From Algoriphagus sp. NG3 (GTDB lineage Bacteria; Bacteroidota; Bacteroidia; Cytophagales; Cyclobacteriaceae), in the NCBI RefSeq assembly GCF_034119865.1, contig NZ_CP139421.1, positions 4,690,501-4,754,500 of the forward strand: a stretch of DNA of 64,000 nt, given 5' to 3'. A program made the translations under genes and the position numbers. Positions 52,877-62,454 of the stretch are shown here, in pieces. The notes below the pieces were generated by a model. That model was not told the DNA's origin. It was given only the letters and a program-made list of their open reading frames with translations, and made no database searches. Position 1 is the first letter of the stretch; every line of letters starts with the position of its first letter.

Positions 52877-53890
52877 ATGCGTATTCAGGCGACACGTTAT
52901 TTCTCACTTGCTTTAATTTTACTTTTGACATTCTCCTGTGGCAAAAAGGAAAAGAACTGTGAACATTCATCCGAAATATTAGACCAGGATCTTACAGTAG
53001 AAATTGCACGCTTGGAGCAGGATTTTTTTCAGGCCAAAACAGAAGAAGATTTTAACTATCTCTTTGAAAAGCATCCGGAGTTTGCTGGGCAATACCTGCA
53101 AATGGACTTATATCCCCATCCTGATTCCTTAGCCAAGGAACTACTTGCTATTCACCAGGATTCTATCATGAGGTCATTGTATGACTCTGTGGAGGTGGCA
53201 TTTTCAGATTTTTCTGAAGTGGAAAAGGATCTGGAAACGGCCTTTAAAACCATCAAACATTATTTTCCTGATTTCCAGATTCCAAAGGTTTATACCTTTG
53301 TTTCCGGGTTCAATTCGGATTTGGTCGTGACTGATGAGCTCATCGTCATCGGACTGGATTATTTCCTTCCCCCTACCCATGCTTTTCAGCCAGAACTACC
53401 TAGGTATATGGCAGAGCGATACGACAAGCCTTATATAGTTCCCATGATTGTAATGGCGATTTCAGCACGCTATAATCTGACTACTCCTTCGGACAACACG
53501 CTTTTGGCAGAGATGATCTTTTATGGCAAGGCCTATCATTTTATGAAAGCGATCATGCCATGTACTTCTGATGAATATATTATAGGATATACTCCCGAAG
53601 CTATTTCAGAAAGTTTCGCAAATGAGGAATTGATCTGGTCTCATTTTGTGGAAAATGAGCTGCTGTATGAGACCAATCCATTTGAGATCCGTAAATATGT
53701 AGGTGAGGCGCCTTTTACTGATGCGATCAGTACAAAAGCCCCGGGACGACTCGGACGTTGGCTTGGATGGAATATTGTGGATGATTATCAGTTTAACCAA
53801 GATGTCCCATTGGACGTGCTGATGGCCGAACCTGACGCTGAGAAGATTTTCAGAGCATCTGAATATAGGCCTAGAAAACCAAATAAATAA
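52877..53890 (+). CDS. gldB: Gliding motility lipoprotein GldB
   Basis: This is a 337-residue lipoprotein (signal peptide with lipobox TFSC, lipid-accepting Cys near residue 21). The pattern LEQDFFQ near 43, FKTIKHYFPDFQIPKVYTFV (about 122-141), DELIVIGLDYFLP (about 153-165) and the C-terminal RLGRWLGWNIVDDY are hallmarks of GldB. GldB is an envelope protein required for gliding in Flavobacterium and is present across Bacteroidetes even in non-gliders. It is monocistronic. Confidence 0.92.
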   Translation: MRIQATRYFSLALILLLTFSCGKKEKNCEHSSEILDQDLTVEIARLEQDFFQAKTEEDFNYLFEKHPEFAGQYLQMDLYPHPDSLAKELLAIHQDSIMRSLYDSVEVAFSDFSEVEKDLETAFKTIKHYFPDFQIPKVYTFVSGFNSDLVVTDELIVIGLDYFLPPTHAFQPELPRYMAERYDKPYIVPMIVMAISARYNLTTPSDNTLLAEMIFYGKAYHFMKAIMPCTSDEYIIGYTPEAISESFANEELIWSHFVENELLYETNPFEIRKYVGEAPFTDAISTKAPGRLGRWLGWNIVDDYQFNQDVPLDVLMAEPDAEKIFRASEYRPRKPNK

Positions 53891-54004
53891 AAGGTTTAAC
53901 CCTTGGAAAGGATCGATTTTTTCATGAAAAGGCTCAATGATTAAAACACGTTCACTGAAAAAAACTAGCTGATATGAAAAGTAGGCTAAGTAGTGTAAGC
54001 CATT

Positions 54005-54035
54005 AAAAAAGCGAGCCCGACCCAGACTCGCTTTT
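54005..54035. terminator. Bidirectional terminator between gldB and the fasciclin gene
   Basis: AAAAGCGAG and CTCGCTTTT form a stem with a 10-base loop. Read on the minus strand it ends in six T, and it lies 30 bases beyond the fasciclin stop. On the plus strand it follows gldB by about 115 bases and has four T. Confidence 0.75.
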
Positions 54036-54064
54036 CCACTTCACTAAACCACCCTCTACTATTA

Positions 54065-55018
54065 TTATGGCACCAATACCTGATCAATTACATGAATCAC
54101 ACCATTGGTTGCATGGATATTCAGCATTGACGGAACCAGGTTGCTTTCATTGATCATCAATCCGGGAAGATCTACAGTAAGATTCTCATCTTCCAGAAGT
54201 GTAGGCAGACTTGCTTCATCTCTAAGATCCTGTGAAAATGCCCGGGTTGGCACTACATGGTACAGCAAAACATTGGTAAGAAGATCCAAGTCGATATCAT
54301 TTACACCATTTACCCCAAGAGCATCATAAAGTGCTTCGAAAGCTGCATCAGTGGGAGCAAAGACGGTCAGATTATCTTCAAATCCTCCGCTTACGGCTTC
54401 CACAAGTTCTGCTCTGGTAAGTGCAGCTACAAGTTGGGTAAACTCAGGATCTGAAGCTGTGGTATTTTCCACTGCAATCTCGGCAATACTCATCGTTGGA
54501 GCAGTGATCACATAATCTAAGGTATGGATTACTCCATTACTTGCCATTTTATCAGTGGCAGTCACCTGAGTGTTTCCATTGATCCATACACCGCCATCTG
54601 GGTCAATACTTACAAAAAACGGATCGCCTGTTAAAGACGTCACTGAGCCGGCACTTACATCTGCTGCCATTACCTGTCCCGATACGGCATGATAGCTTAG
54701 GATATCTGCCAAATCCGAGTTGCCCAATAATGCTTCAGAGGTAAGGTTATTGTCTGAAATAAAATCACCAAAAGCACTATTAGTTGGAGCAAATAATGTG
54801 AAAGGCCCGGTTCCACTCAGTGCATCGTCCAAATCGGCCACATCTATGGCAGTAGAGAGAATTGTAAAATTAGAGTCCTTCTCCAATACATCCACAATAT
54901 CATCAGCCTCTGGTACCATGTCATCATCATCATCGTCACAAGATGTAAAACTCACAGTGACCATAAGAGCAAGAGAAAGCGAAAGCAATCGCCAAACGTT
55001 TTGATTTAAATTTTTCAT
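54065..55018 (-). CDS. Fasciclin (FAS1) domain lipoprotein, two domains
   Basis: I start it at 55018 (MKNLNQNVWRLL), because the 12 codons upstream lack a signal-peptide character. It has 317 residues with a signal peptide and lipobox SFTSC, immediately followed by a run of six Asp, typical for surface-exposed Bacteroidetes lipoproteins. Two FAS1 domains lie at about 45-180 and 185-315. Both carry the FAPT(N/D)xAF box and the H-x-V and GVIHVID/GVIHTLD closing motifs. FAS1 domains mediate adhesion. Confidence 0.92.
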   Translation of the reverse strand: MKNLNQNVWRLLSLSLALMVTVSFTSCDDDDDDMVPEADDIVDVLEKDSNFTILSTAIDVADLDDALSGTGPFTLFAPTNSAFGDFISDNNLTSEALLGNSDLADILSYHAVSGQVMAADVSAGSVTSLTGDPFFVSIDPDGGVWINGNTQVTATDKMASNGVIHTLDYVITAPTMSIAEIAVENTTASDPEFTQLVAALTRAELVEAVSGGFEDNLTVFAPTDAAFEALYDALGVNGVNDIDLDLLTNVLLYHVVPTRAFSQDLRDEASLPTLLEDENLTVDLPGLMINESNLVPSMLNIHATNGVIHVIDQVLVP

Positions 55019-55368
55019 GTTAGTTGGTTTTCGGTTAAGTATTAAGTTGGACAATTGAAACCTGCTAACTTCAAAATAGTTTAAAAAAAATCCTGATTTA
55101 CTTGAAAATAAGGTGTTTGTATGCAGTAAATGGCGTTTATTTTATTTCTGCAATACCTTTGAAGGTTTTTCAGGAGGGTGAAAATTGAGGGAAATCAGAA
55201 TTTATTTTCTCTTGCTTTGGGTAAAAATGCCGGATAATAGCTAGCGTAATTTATACCATGGTGAGCATGTTAAAACAGAGTATTAGTATCTTTCTCGATT
55301 TCTTTAAAAAGCGGATCTACCCTTCCGCCTACTAGCGATTGCGCTTGAAAATAATGAGTTTTTTATTT
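55019..55368. other. 350-base gene-free stretch
   Basis: It lies between the 3' end of the glycosyltransferase gene and the start of the fasciclin gene, both minus strand. It should contain the fasciclin promoter; an AT-rich stretch with TATTTTGAAG on the minus strand near 55080 is a weak -7-like candidate. I see no gene, RNA or strong hairpin in it. Confidence 0.6.
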
Positions 55369-56592
55369 TTAAGCTGTCAATATATCCTTTTCCCCAGAGG
55401 CGTTTTGACTGCCTTTAGTTGGTTCTATGAGATTGATTAGCCGGGCAACTGCCAGTTCTTTATTAAAATACTGCTCTGCCAATCGTCTGGAATTTTTACC
55501 CATTATGAAGAGTTCCTCAGGATGCTTCTCAATTCTTTCCAGATTTTCAATGCACCCATTCATTGAGGAAGGTGAACAGCTAACACCAAGCTGGTGGGTT
55601 TTGACTAAATCATATACCCAACCTTTGTGGTTTACTATAATTGCTTTTCCTGCTGCCAGCGCATCAAAAAATTTATTTGGACTATTGGTTTTTAGTACTG
55701 GTAAATGAGCAAATGAAATCCATGCAAAATCAGCTAAGCTAAGTACCTCGTTTACTTTTTCTTTTGAGCCAAAGGGCAGGAAATGCACATTTGAAAGTGA
55801 TTTTTGTGAAGATATACGCTGAAGTAAAGCTTTATGACTTCCTTCTCCCATAATCAGAAACTGCCAGTTTTTATTGGTTTGCTGTGCGGTTTCAGCCACC
55901 CGCAGTAATTCTTCGACCGCATTTACTTTACCTAAGGCACCGGTGTAGGCTATCGTAAAGGAGCGTTTCAACCCGTACTTCTGAAGTAAATCTGTTTTTT
56001 TTTCCATGGGAAAAAATCTATCCAAATCCGAGAAGTTGGGAATTACAGCAACCTGTCGATCCGGGCAAACCTTACGCAAATGCTCAGCTATCCCTGGGGA
56101 CAAAGCCACAAGTTTCAACGCCTGCTGATAAATCTTCCTCTCCAAAGAAATTAAGAACCTTTTCAAAAGTGGGTTTTTGATCACACCCACTTCTATAGGC
56201 GCCTGAGGCCAAAGATCCCTTACTTCGAAAATATAAGGAATGGCCAGTCGCTTTTTTGCCCAAAGACCAAGTAATCCTGTGGTCAAGGGAGTAGAGGTAA
56301 TGTATAATAAATTCGGCCTAGGTAGTTTTCTAATGAGCTTCTTGGCTTTTTTAATAAAAAACAGAAAAGCTAGAGTACGCCTAAAAAACCCGAAATTCTG
56401 ATCGTAAGCTACCGGAAGATAATGTACTCTGATGCCATCGATCCAGCATTGATCGTAACCCCTTTGGGAACCGCCGGTGATTATTTCCACGTCAAATCCG
56501 GCATCCATGAGCCCCTTTGCTAAATGATAGGACCGCACTGCCCCACCCTCACTTGGAGTTCGAAAATACTGATGGATATAGATGATTTTCAT
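55369..56592 (-). CDS. Glycosyltransferase family 4 (WbuB-like)
   Basis: This is a 407-residue GT-B enzyme. The N-terminal acceptor domain starts IIYIHQYFRTPSEGGAVRSY, as in WbuB-type amino-sugar transferases. The C-terminal donor domain has IAYTGALGKVNAVEEL (about 215-230) and TNSPNKFFDALAAGKAIIVN (about 302-321). It probably adds a sugar to a surface polysaccharide or O-antigen precursor. It is 42 bases after the asparagine synthetase gene on the same strand. Such pairs occur in polysaccharide loci, but no other such gene is adjacent. Confidence 0.88.
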   Translation of the reverse strand: MKIIYIHQYFRTPSEGGAVRSYHLAKGLMDAGFDVEIITGGSQRGYDQCWIDGIRVHYLPVAYDQNFGFFRRTLAFLFFIKKAKKLIRKLPRPNLLYITSTPLTTGLLGLWAKKRLAIPYIFEVRDLWPQAPIEVGVIKNPLLKRFLISLERKIYQQALKLVALSPGIAEHLRKVCPDRQVAVIPNFSDLDRFFPMEKKTDLLQKYGLKRSFTIAYTGALGKVNAVEELLRVAETAQQTNKNWQFLIMGEGSHKALLQRISSQKSLSNVHFLPFGSKEKVNEVLSLADFAWISFAHLPVLKTNSPNKFFDALAAGKAIIVNHKGWVYDLVKTHQLGVSCSPSSMNGCIENLERIEKHPEELFIMGKNSRRLAEQYFNKELAVARLINLIEPTKGSQNASGEKDILTA

Positions 56593-56634
56593 GGAAGCTT
56601 ATTTCATACTTGTGTGACTATGGCCTATTCGGTT

Positions 56635-58410
56635 TCATAGCTTATGCAATTTTACCCATTCCGCAAGAAGAAATAAGTTGTACAATGTTAAAAAATGATT
56701 CTTCACAGCAGGCTGAGGATTTACACACATACTTCTCATTTCTGGAGGGAAAAACTCTCCATGGGTCTTTTCGAATGCCTGAAGTGAGGAGAATACTCTT
56801 TTGGAGAATTCACCATTTTCCGCAAACCATTCTTTCAACGGAAGTCCGAACCCCATTTTTGGCCGCTTTGAGATCCAGCTAAGCCCAAGTTCAGTCAGAT
56901 AGCTTTTAATCCATGGCTTCCCTTTTAGCAAACCTTCATCAGTTACATTTCTCCAAAGTAGCTGCATAGTCTCATCCAAATAGGGAGACCGCCCCTCGAT
57001 GCTATGAGCCATCAGTGCGTTATCCTGGATTTTCAGTACATCCTGCACCAAGTAAACACGTCGGTCAAAATCCAGCATTTGACGGTAATCTTCAAGATTC
57101 GGATCAAAGATTTTATGGTATTTATCAGCCAGGCTATCAGGCAGCTTTTCCAGTGCTGAGTAGTTCAAAAAGGTGTTTTGTCCATTGGGATTTATGCCCG
57201 CAACGAATTTGTGGTAGCTTCTTCCCAAAGGGATTTTATTTAAAAACCCTTTGCTTCTGAGTAAAATGGCTTTATTTTTTTTGTAAAAAGCAAATGCTTT
57301 GTGCCGCTGATATCCACCCCATAGTTCATCCGACCCAGCCCCGGAAATCAGGACTTTTACTGATTTTTTTGCCTCCTTTGCTATCAACCAATTCAGAAAA
57401 CCTGCCGAATCTCCTATGGGTTGATCTATGGATCTTACATAGTCATCCCAGTTTTCCCAAAAGATTTTCTGGCTGACATCAACTAGGTGATGGCGGATTG
57501 GGAATTCATGCGAAAAGCGCTTAGCAGCATCTCCATCGGCATATTTCTTTTGGTATTTATGCTCTACTTGCACGGTATAGCAAGGCAGGGATTTCCCGGT
57601 TTCCTTGTACCAAAGCGCATAAAGCAAAGAACTGTCTGCGCCCCCACTCAGCAGCATTCCTACTGGTACATCCGCATGAAATTGTCGTATGACAGCGTTT
57701 TGAAGCGTTTTTTTAAAAGTTTGGTAGGAGGGTTTTTCGATGAGGTTACTTTGATATGAAAAGGTTTTCCAATGTATGGAATGGGGATTGTGGACTTTGG
57801 TGATGGCTCCAGGCTTTACTTCCTGTATTTTCTTAAAGAAAGTTTTTCCCAGTCCCGGAGCTCTTAAGTAGAAATAAGGTTCAAGTTGTTTGGGGTTGAA
57901 ATCTGATTTTTTGAATGACTGTATACTCCTGCATTCTGAAGAAATAAGAAGTGTTTCGTTCCCCTGAGCAAAGTAGAGTGGTTTTTCTCCGTTTTTGTCC
58001 CTGGCTATCAGCAGGCTTTTATCTGTCAGGTCTGCATAGATCAAAGTGAACATGCCATGCAACTTTTCCAATCCCAGCGGGCCAAACATCCTGAGAAGAT
58101 GTAATACGACTTCAGTGTCTGATTCGGTATTGAAAGTGATGCCCATGGCGATGAGCTGCTGGCGCAATTCAGAATGATTGTAAATCTCCCCGTTCCACAC
58201 CAACATGGATTGTCTATCTGGTGCATAAAAAGGTTGGTCGGCTTCCGGGCCTGTATGGATTATGCGTAATCTATTTACCCCGATCCATAATCCTGGCCAA
58301 GGATCACAGCTAGCTCTTTGGTCAGGGCCGCGGTGCTTGCTTTTTTCCAGCATTTCATCAATTGCCTCTTCACTAGCTCCTTGACCCCAGATCAGGTGAA
58401 TTCCGCACAT
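56635..58410 (-). CDS. asnB: Asparagine synthase (glutamine-hydrolysing)
   Basis: The protein has 591 residues. The glutaminase domain (about 1-190) has the Cys2 nucleophile (MCGIH) and NGEIYNH. The synthetase domain (about 210-580) has the ATP pyrophosphate loop LLSGGADSSLLYAL and the later ISGAGSDELWGGYQRHK. It makes an amide from glutamine, either asparagine or, in polysaccharide loci, an amidated sugar acid. Its start overlaps the endonuclease III stop (TAATG). The neighbouring GT4 gene leaves the second role open. Confidence 0.9.
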   Translation of the reverse strand: MCGIHLIWGQGASEEAIDEMLEKSKHRGPDQRASCDPWPGLWIGVNRLRIIHTGPEADQPFYAPDRQSMLVWNGEIYNHSELRQQLIAMGITFNTESDTEVVLHLLRMFGPLGLEKLHGMFTLIYADLTDKSLLIARDKNGEKPLYFAQGNETLLISSECRSIQSFKKSDFNPKQLEPYFYLRAPGLGKTFFKKIQEVKPGAITKVHNPHSIHWKTFSYQSNLIEKPSYQTFKKTLQNAVIRQFHADVPVGMLLSGGADSSLLYALWYKETGKSLPCYTVQVEHKYQKKYADGDAAKRFSHEFPIRHHLVDVSQKIFWENWDDYVRSIDQPIGDSAGFLNWLIAKEAKKSVKVLISGAGSDELWGGYQRHKAFAFYKKNKAILLRSKGFLNKIPLGRSYHKFVAGINPNGQNTFLNYSALEKLPDSLADKYHKIFDPNLEDYRQMLDFDRRVYLVQDVLKIQDNALMAHSIEGRSPYLDETMQLLWRNVTDEGLLKGKPWIKSYLTELGLSWISKRPKMGFGLPLKEWFAENGEFSKRVFSSLQAFEKTHGEFFPPEMRSMCVNPQPAVKNHFLTLYNLFLLAEWVKLHKL

Positions 58411-59081
58411 TAATCTGCCGTTTCTACTTTAGTGATTTTTCCTTGGTTTTTTTCAAAATACCTACACAGGTGCGTTAGGGTGCATTCCTCGCACTTTGGC
58501 CTGCGGGCCAGGCATATATAGCGACCATGCAGAATCAACCAATGATGTGCGATATGTACATATTCTTTAGGGATGTGCCGGATAAGTTGCTTTTCCACTT
58601 CCAAAGGAGTTTTTGCAGTCTGGGACACTAGACCAAGTCTTTTGGACACGCGAAAAACATGGGTGTCCACAGCCATGTTGGGCTGGTTCCAGACCACTGA
58701 AGTGATCACATTTGCTGTTTTCCTACCCACACCGGGAAGTTTGATGAGCTCAGGAACGGTAGCAGGGACTTCTCCATTGAATTCATCAATGAGCATTTTT
58801 CCAAGCCCAAGGAGATGTTTTGTCTTATTGTTCGGATAGGAAACAGTCTTGATATAAGGGAAAAGTTCATCGAAATCAGAGGCAGCCAAAAACTCAGGCC
58901 CTGGGAATTTTTCGAAAAGTGACGGTGTCACTAAATTGATCCGCTTATCGGTACACTGTGCGGAAAGTACGACTGCCACCAACAGCTGAAAGGGATTTTC
59001 ATAGTGAAGTTCCGTTTCAGCTATAGGCATATTCTCCCTGAAATGATCAATGATGGCTTTATACCTTTCTTTTTTTAACAT
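58410..59081 (-). CDS. nth: Endonuclease III
   Basis: The protein has 223 residues. The helix-hairpin-helix is LPGVGRKTANVITSV (about 112-126), with the catalytic Lys within GRKTA and the catalytic Asp in AVDTHVFRVSKRLG. The C-terminal [4Fe-4S] loop is CLARRPKCEECTLTHLC (C-x6-C-x2-C-x5-C). It removes oxidised pyrimidines and nicks abasic sites in base excision repair. It is the first gene of a three-gene minus-strand unit with asnB and the GT4 gene. Confidence 0.95.
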   Translation of the reverse strand: MLKKERYKAIIDHFRENMPIAETELHYENPFQLLVAVVLSAQCTDKRINLVTPSLFEKFPGPEFLAASDFDELFPYIKTVSYPNNKTKHLLGLGKMLIDEFNGEVPATVPELIKLPGVGRKTANVITSVVWNQPNMAVDTHVFRVSKRLGLVSQTAKTPLEVEKQLIRHIPKEYVHIAHHWLILHGRYICLARRPKCEECTLTHLCRYFEKNQGKITKVETAD

Positions 59082-59271
59082 GTTGTAATTTCATATTGTG
59101 CCTCTGCGAATTTAAGAGATGTGCTTCGCAATCCCATTTTTACCATGAGATAGGTATGATAATATTCGAAAAAATTGAAAGCAGACAATTTCTGGGCATT
59201 TTTACGGGATTGTGGGAAGGAGAAATTTTTCCTTGAGTACATAAAGTTTAAATTCGGGAAAATCACCGAAT

Positions 59272-60405
59272 ATGAAAAACCTAAGTTTACTTACCCTGCT
59301 GTCTATTTTTCCGGTTTTATTTTCATTTGCCCAGAATAGGCCGCATGAGAGAGGGATAATTTTTGGAGTCCTTCCTACGGGGGGGCACAACTCAATAACA
59401 GATGTGGCTGGGGTGAAAGTAGGGCATTTTACTAAAATTGAAGGAGATAATATACGTACGGGAGTAACGGCAATAATGCCTCATGGAGGTAATATTTTTC
59501 AGGAAAAAGTGCCTGCCGCGGTATATGTTGGGAATGGTTTTGGGAAGTTGGCAGGATCGACCCAAATAATGGAATTGGGGAATATAGAATCACCCATTGT
59601 TCTTACGAATACATTAAGCGTGGCGGCTGGAATAGAAGGGGTAGTTCGCTATACGCTTGCCCAGTCGGGAAATGAAAAAGTACAATCGGTCAACGCAGTC
59701 GTAGGTGAGACCAATGACGGGTACCTCAATGATATCAGGGGAATGCACATTTCTCCACAGGAGGTGATTCAGGCTATAGAAGCTGCTGAAGGCGGTAAGG
59801 TAGCTGAAGGAAATGTAGGTGCAGGTACCGGTACGGTATGTTTCGGTTGGAAGGGGGGAATAGGAACTTCATCACGTAAGCTTCCTGAGAGTTTGGGTGG
59901 ATACACTGTTGGAGTTCTTGTGCAGACCAATTTCGGAGGGAATCTGCAGATCGACGGAGTGGCCGTGGGCGAAAAAATGGGCAGGTATCCCTTTCGGGAC
60001 GCGATGGAAAAGTCAGATGGAAGTTGCATGATCGTAGTGGCTACAGATGCACCGGTGATGGATAGGAATCTAGAGCGCATGGCAAAGCGTGCGATGATGG
60101 GACTGGCAAAAACAGGAGGAATCGCTTCCAATGGTTCAGGGGATTATGTGATCGCATTCAGTACTGCGGAAGGTCTGCGGGTAAAGCATGAAGCAAAGTC
60201 CGGATCACTGGATACTGCTGAATCTATTCGGAATGACGATATGAGTTCCCTATTCATGGCTGTAATCGAGGCAACTGAGGAGGCAATAATCAATTCCTTG
60301 TTTGCAGCAGAAAGTATGGATGGTAATGATGGGCATCATGTGGAGAAGTTGCCACTGGATCAGGTAATGAACCTCATGGAGGAAACTAGACCAAAAGCTA
60401 AGTGA
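59272..60405 (+). CDS. P1-family peptidase (DmpA-like aminopeptidase)
   Basis: The protein has 377 residues and a signal peptide ending LFSFAQN near residue 21, so it is exported. The N-terminal nucleophile hydrolase fold of DmpA is recognised by ITDVAGVKVGHFT (about 41-53), GNVGAGTGTVCFGWKGGIGT (about 181-200) and GIASNGSGDYVIAFS (about 283-297), the region of the self-cleavage Ser. These enzymes release N-terminal residues from peptides or amides. It overlaps the ATPase gene by 4 bases. Confidence 0.9.
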   Translation: MKNLSLLTLLSIFPVLFSFAQNRPHERGIIFGVLPTGGHNSITDVAGVKVGHFTKIEGDNIRTGVTAIMPHGGNIFQEKVPAAVYVGNGFGKLAGSTQIMELGNIESPIVLTNTLSVAAGIEGVVRYTLAQSGNEKVQSVNAVVGETNDGYLNDIRGMHISPQEVIQAIEAAEGGKVAEGNVGAGTGTVCFGWKGGIGTSSRKLPESLGGYTVGVLVQTNFGGNLQIDGVAVGEKMGRYPFRDAMEKSDGSCMIVVATDAPVMDRNLERMAKRAMMGLAKTGGIASNGSGDYVIAFSTAEGLRVKHEAKSGSLDTAESIRNDDMSSLFMAVIEATEEAIINSLFAAESMDGNDGHHVEKLPLDQVMNLMEETRPKAK

Positions 60406-62279
60406 AATCAGAAGATAATAAATTACTTTTTTTCGCCCCGGCCATCATTTCATTTCTGATGCTAATGCTTGGGTTGGGATTTGACCATGTGTTTCCTCAG
60501 GACTGGTTTCAAGGGTGGAGCAGAATTGCATGGTATGCTATTGCTTATTTGCCGGTAGGACTGCCTGTGCTGAAAGCCGCTTGGGGAAGTATTTTGAAAG
60601 GGGATGTTTTCTCCGAATTCTTCTTGATGGGAATAGCCACAATTGGAGCATTTGCGATCGGAGAATATCCGGAAGGAGTGGCTGTGATGCTTTTCTATTC
60701 CATAGGGGAGGTTTTTCAGGGAATGGCTGTGCGACGTGCAAAAACCAACATCAAAATCCTTCTTGACCAACGACCCGATGTGGTGACAGTAATTGAAGGT
60801 AATCTTACAAAAGAAATTCAGGCATCAGCTGCGGAAATCGGGGATGTGCTCCAGCTGAAGCCAGGAGAGAAGCTGGGACTAGATGGGGAGTTATTATCTG
60901 AAAGATCCTCCTTCAATACCTCGGCCCTTACCGGGGAAAGCAAGCCAGCAACCAAAGAGAAAGGAAGCCAAGTTTTGGCAGGAATGGTGAATCTGAATAA
61001 GGTAGCTCTAGTCAAAGTGACTGCTGCCTTTCACGACAGTAAGTTATCCAGAATACTGGAGTTGGTGCAAAATGCTACCGCGCAAAAGGCACCTACAGAA
61101 TTATTTATCCGGAAATTCGCAAAGATTTATACTCCAATAGTAGTCTATTTGGCCATAGCAATATGTTTTATTCCCTTCTTTTTTGTTGATGATTATGACT
61201 TTAGTGACTGGCTGTATAGGGCATTGATCTTTTTGGTGGTTTCCTGCCCCTGCGGACTGGTCATTAGCATTCCATTGGGATATTTTGGAGGCATAGGTGC
61301 TGCCAGCAAAAATGGGATTTTGTTTAAAGGAAGTAATTTCCTCGATTCTTTGGCGGAGATTGACGAGGTGGTAATGGACAAAACCGGCACTTTGACAGAG
61401 GCTGTGTTTCAGGTTCAGGAAGTGCATTTTGAGCCTGGCTTCGAAGGCAGCAAGATCCTGCATTTCGTCAATGCCCTGGAAAGCAAAAGCACCCATCCAA
61501 TAGCCAGTGCAATCAAAGCACACGTTGGTGAACTGGATCCAGAAGTGGTTTTGGATGATGTGGAGGAAATCCCAGGTCAGGGTTTGAGAGCAACTGCTGA
61601 GGGTAAGGAATTACTGGTGGGCAACTTCAAGCTGATGGATAAGTATGCGGTTTCCTACGATATTGATATAAGCAGGATCGTTTTCACCACTGTAGCATTT
61701 GCATATGATGGAGAATTTGCGGGATATTTGACTATTTCGGATACGATCAAGGCAGATTCCCAGCAGACCGTGGAGAGATTGAATTCCATGAATGTTGGCA
61801 TCACCATGCTCAGCGGAGATAAGAGTAGTGTCGTCCAGGCTGTCGCTGAAAAGTTAGGGATTGCCAATTTTTTCGGAGACTTATTACCGGAAGACAAAGT
61901 AGAAAAATTCAAACGAATAAAGGCTGACAAAGGGAAGGTGGCTTTTGTGGGAGATGGGATAAATGACGCTCCTGTGATAGCTATTTCGGATGTGGGAATT
62001 GCCATGGGTGGATTAGGCAGTGACGCTACGATAGAGACAGCAGATGTGGTGATTCAGGACGATAACCCGCATAAAATCCCTATTGCAATACTGATAGGGA
62101 AAAAGACTAAGCAGATCGTCTGGCAAAACATTGGGTTTGCGTTTGGTATCAAAGTGCTGGTGCTGATACTTGGTGCGCTGGGGCTGGCTACGATGTGGTC
62201 AGCGGTATTTGCAGATGTGGGAGTGGCACTGTTGGCAGTGCTGAATGCCGTTCGGATACAGTATATGAAGTTTGGGTAA
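60402..62279 (+). CDS. P1B-type heavy-metal ATPase (Zn/Cd group by motifs)
   Basis: It starts with GTG at 60402, overlapping the peptidase TGA. It has 625 residues. The N-terminus lacks any CxxC metal-binding domain. Motifs in order: FNTSALTGESKP (about 171-182), the membrane CPC in VSCPCGLVIS (about 283-292), DKTGTLTE (about 326-333), STHPIASA (about 366-373) and GDGINDAPVI (about 517-526). The last helix has ADVGVALLAVLNAVRI; an Asp at this point is typical of Zn2+/Cd2+/Pb2+ exporters. It exports a metal to the periplasm; specificity is inference. Confidence 0.92.
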   Translation: MKSEDNKLLFFAPAIISFLMLMLGLGFDHVFPQDWFQGWSRIAWYAIAYLPVGLPVLKAAWGSILKGDVFSEFFLMGIATIGAFAIGEYPEGVAVMLFYSIGEVFQGMAVRRAKTNIKILLDQRPDVVTVIEGNLTKEIQASAAEIGDVLQLKPGEKLGLDGELLSERSSFNTSALTGESKPATKEKGSQVLAGMVNLNKVALVKVTAAFHDSKLSRILELVQNATAQKAPTELFIRKFAKIYTPIVVYLAIAICFIPFFFVDDYDFSDWLYRALIFLVVSCPCGLVISIPLGYFGGIGAASKNGILFKGSNFLDSLAEIDEVVMDKTGTLTEAVFQVQEVHFEPGFEGSKILHFVNALESKSTHPIASAIKAHVGELDPEVVLDDVEEIPGQGLRATAEGKELLVGNFKLMDKYAVSYDIDISRIVFTTVAFAYDGEFAGYLTISDTIKADSQQTVERLNSMNVGITMLSGDKSSVVQAVAEKLGIANFFGDLLPEDKVEKFKRIKADKGKVAFVGDGINDAPVIAISDVGIAMGGLGSDATIETADVVIQDDNPHKIPIAILIGKKTKQIVWQNIGFAFGIKVLVLILGALGLATMWSAVFADVGVALLAVLNAVRIQYMKFG

Positions 62280-62454
62280 TGCTCTGGATGGATTATTCTA
62301 ATAGCCTATTTATTTCTTCCTCTTGCCTTCGTCAAGTTTTTAATCACCTTAACTGACTTCATTCACCGACTGTAAGCCCTAATAGCAGCCGGTTGATTTT
62401 TCTGTTCATTTTAAACCAAAGAATTATACCTTCCAAAATAGATCAGTCTTGCTT

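Noticed and set aside
55369..58410. Glycosyltransferase plus asparagine synthetase considered as a polysaccharide biosynthesis locus
   Set aside because: Only these two genes are present, flanked by nth and a fasciclin gene. There is no flippase, polymerase or sugar-nucleotide gene to support a locus.
60462..62005. Several minus-strand and alternate frames over the metal ATPase
   Set aside because: The plus-strand ATPase has all family motifs in order. The other frames are shadows of high-coding-density DNA.
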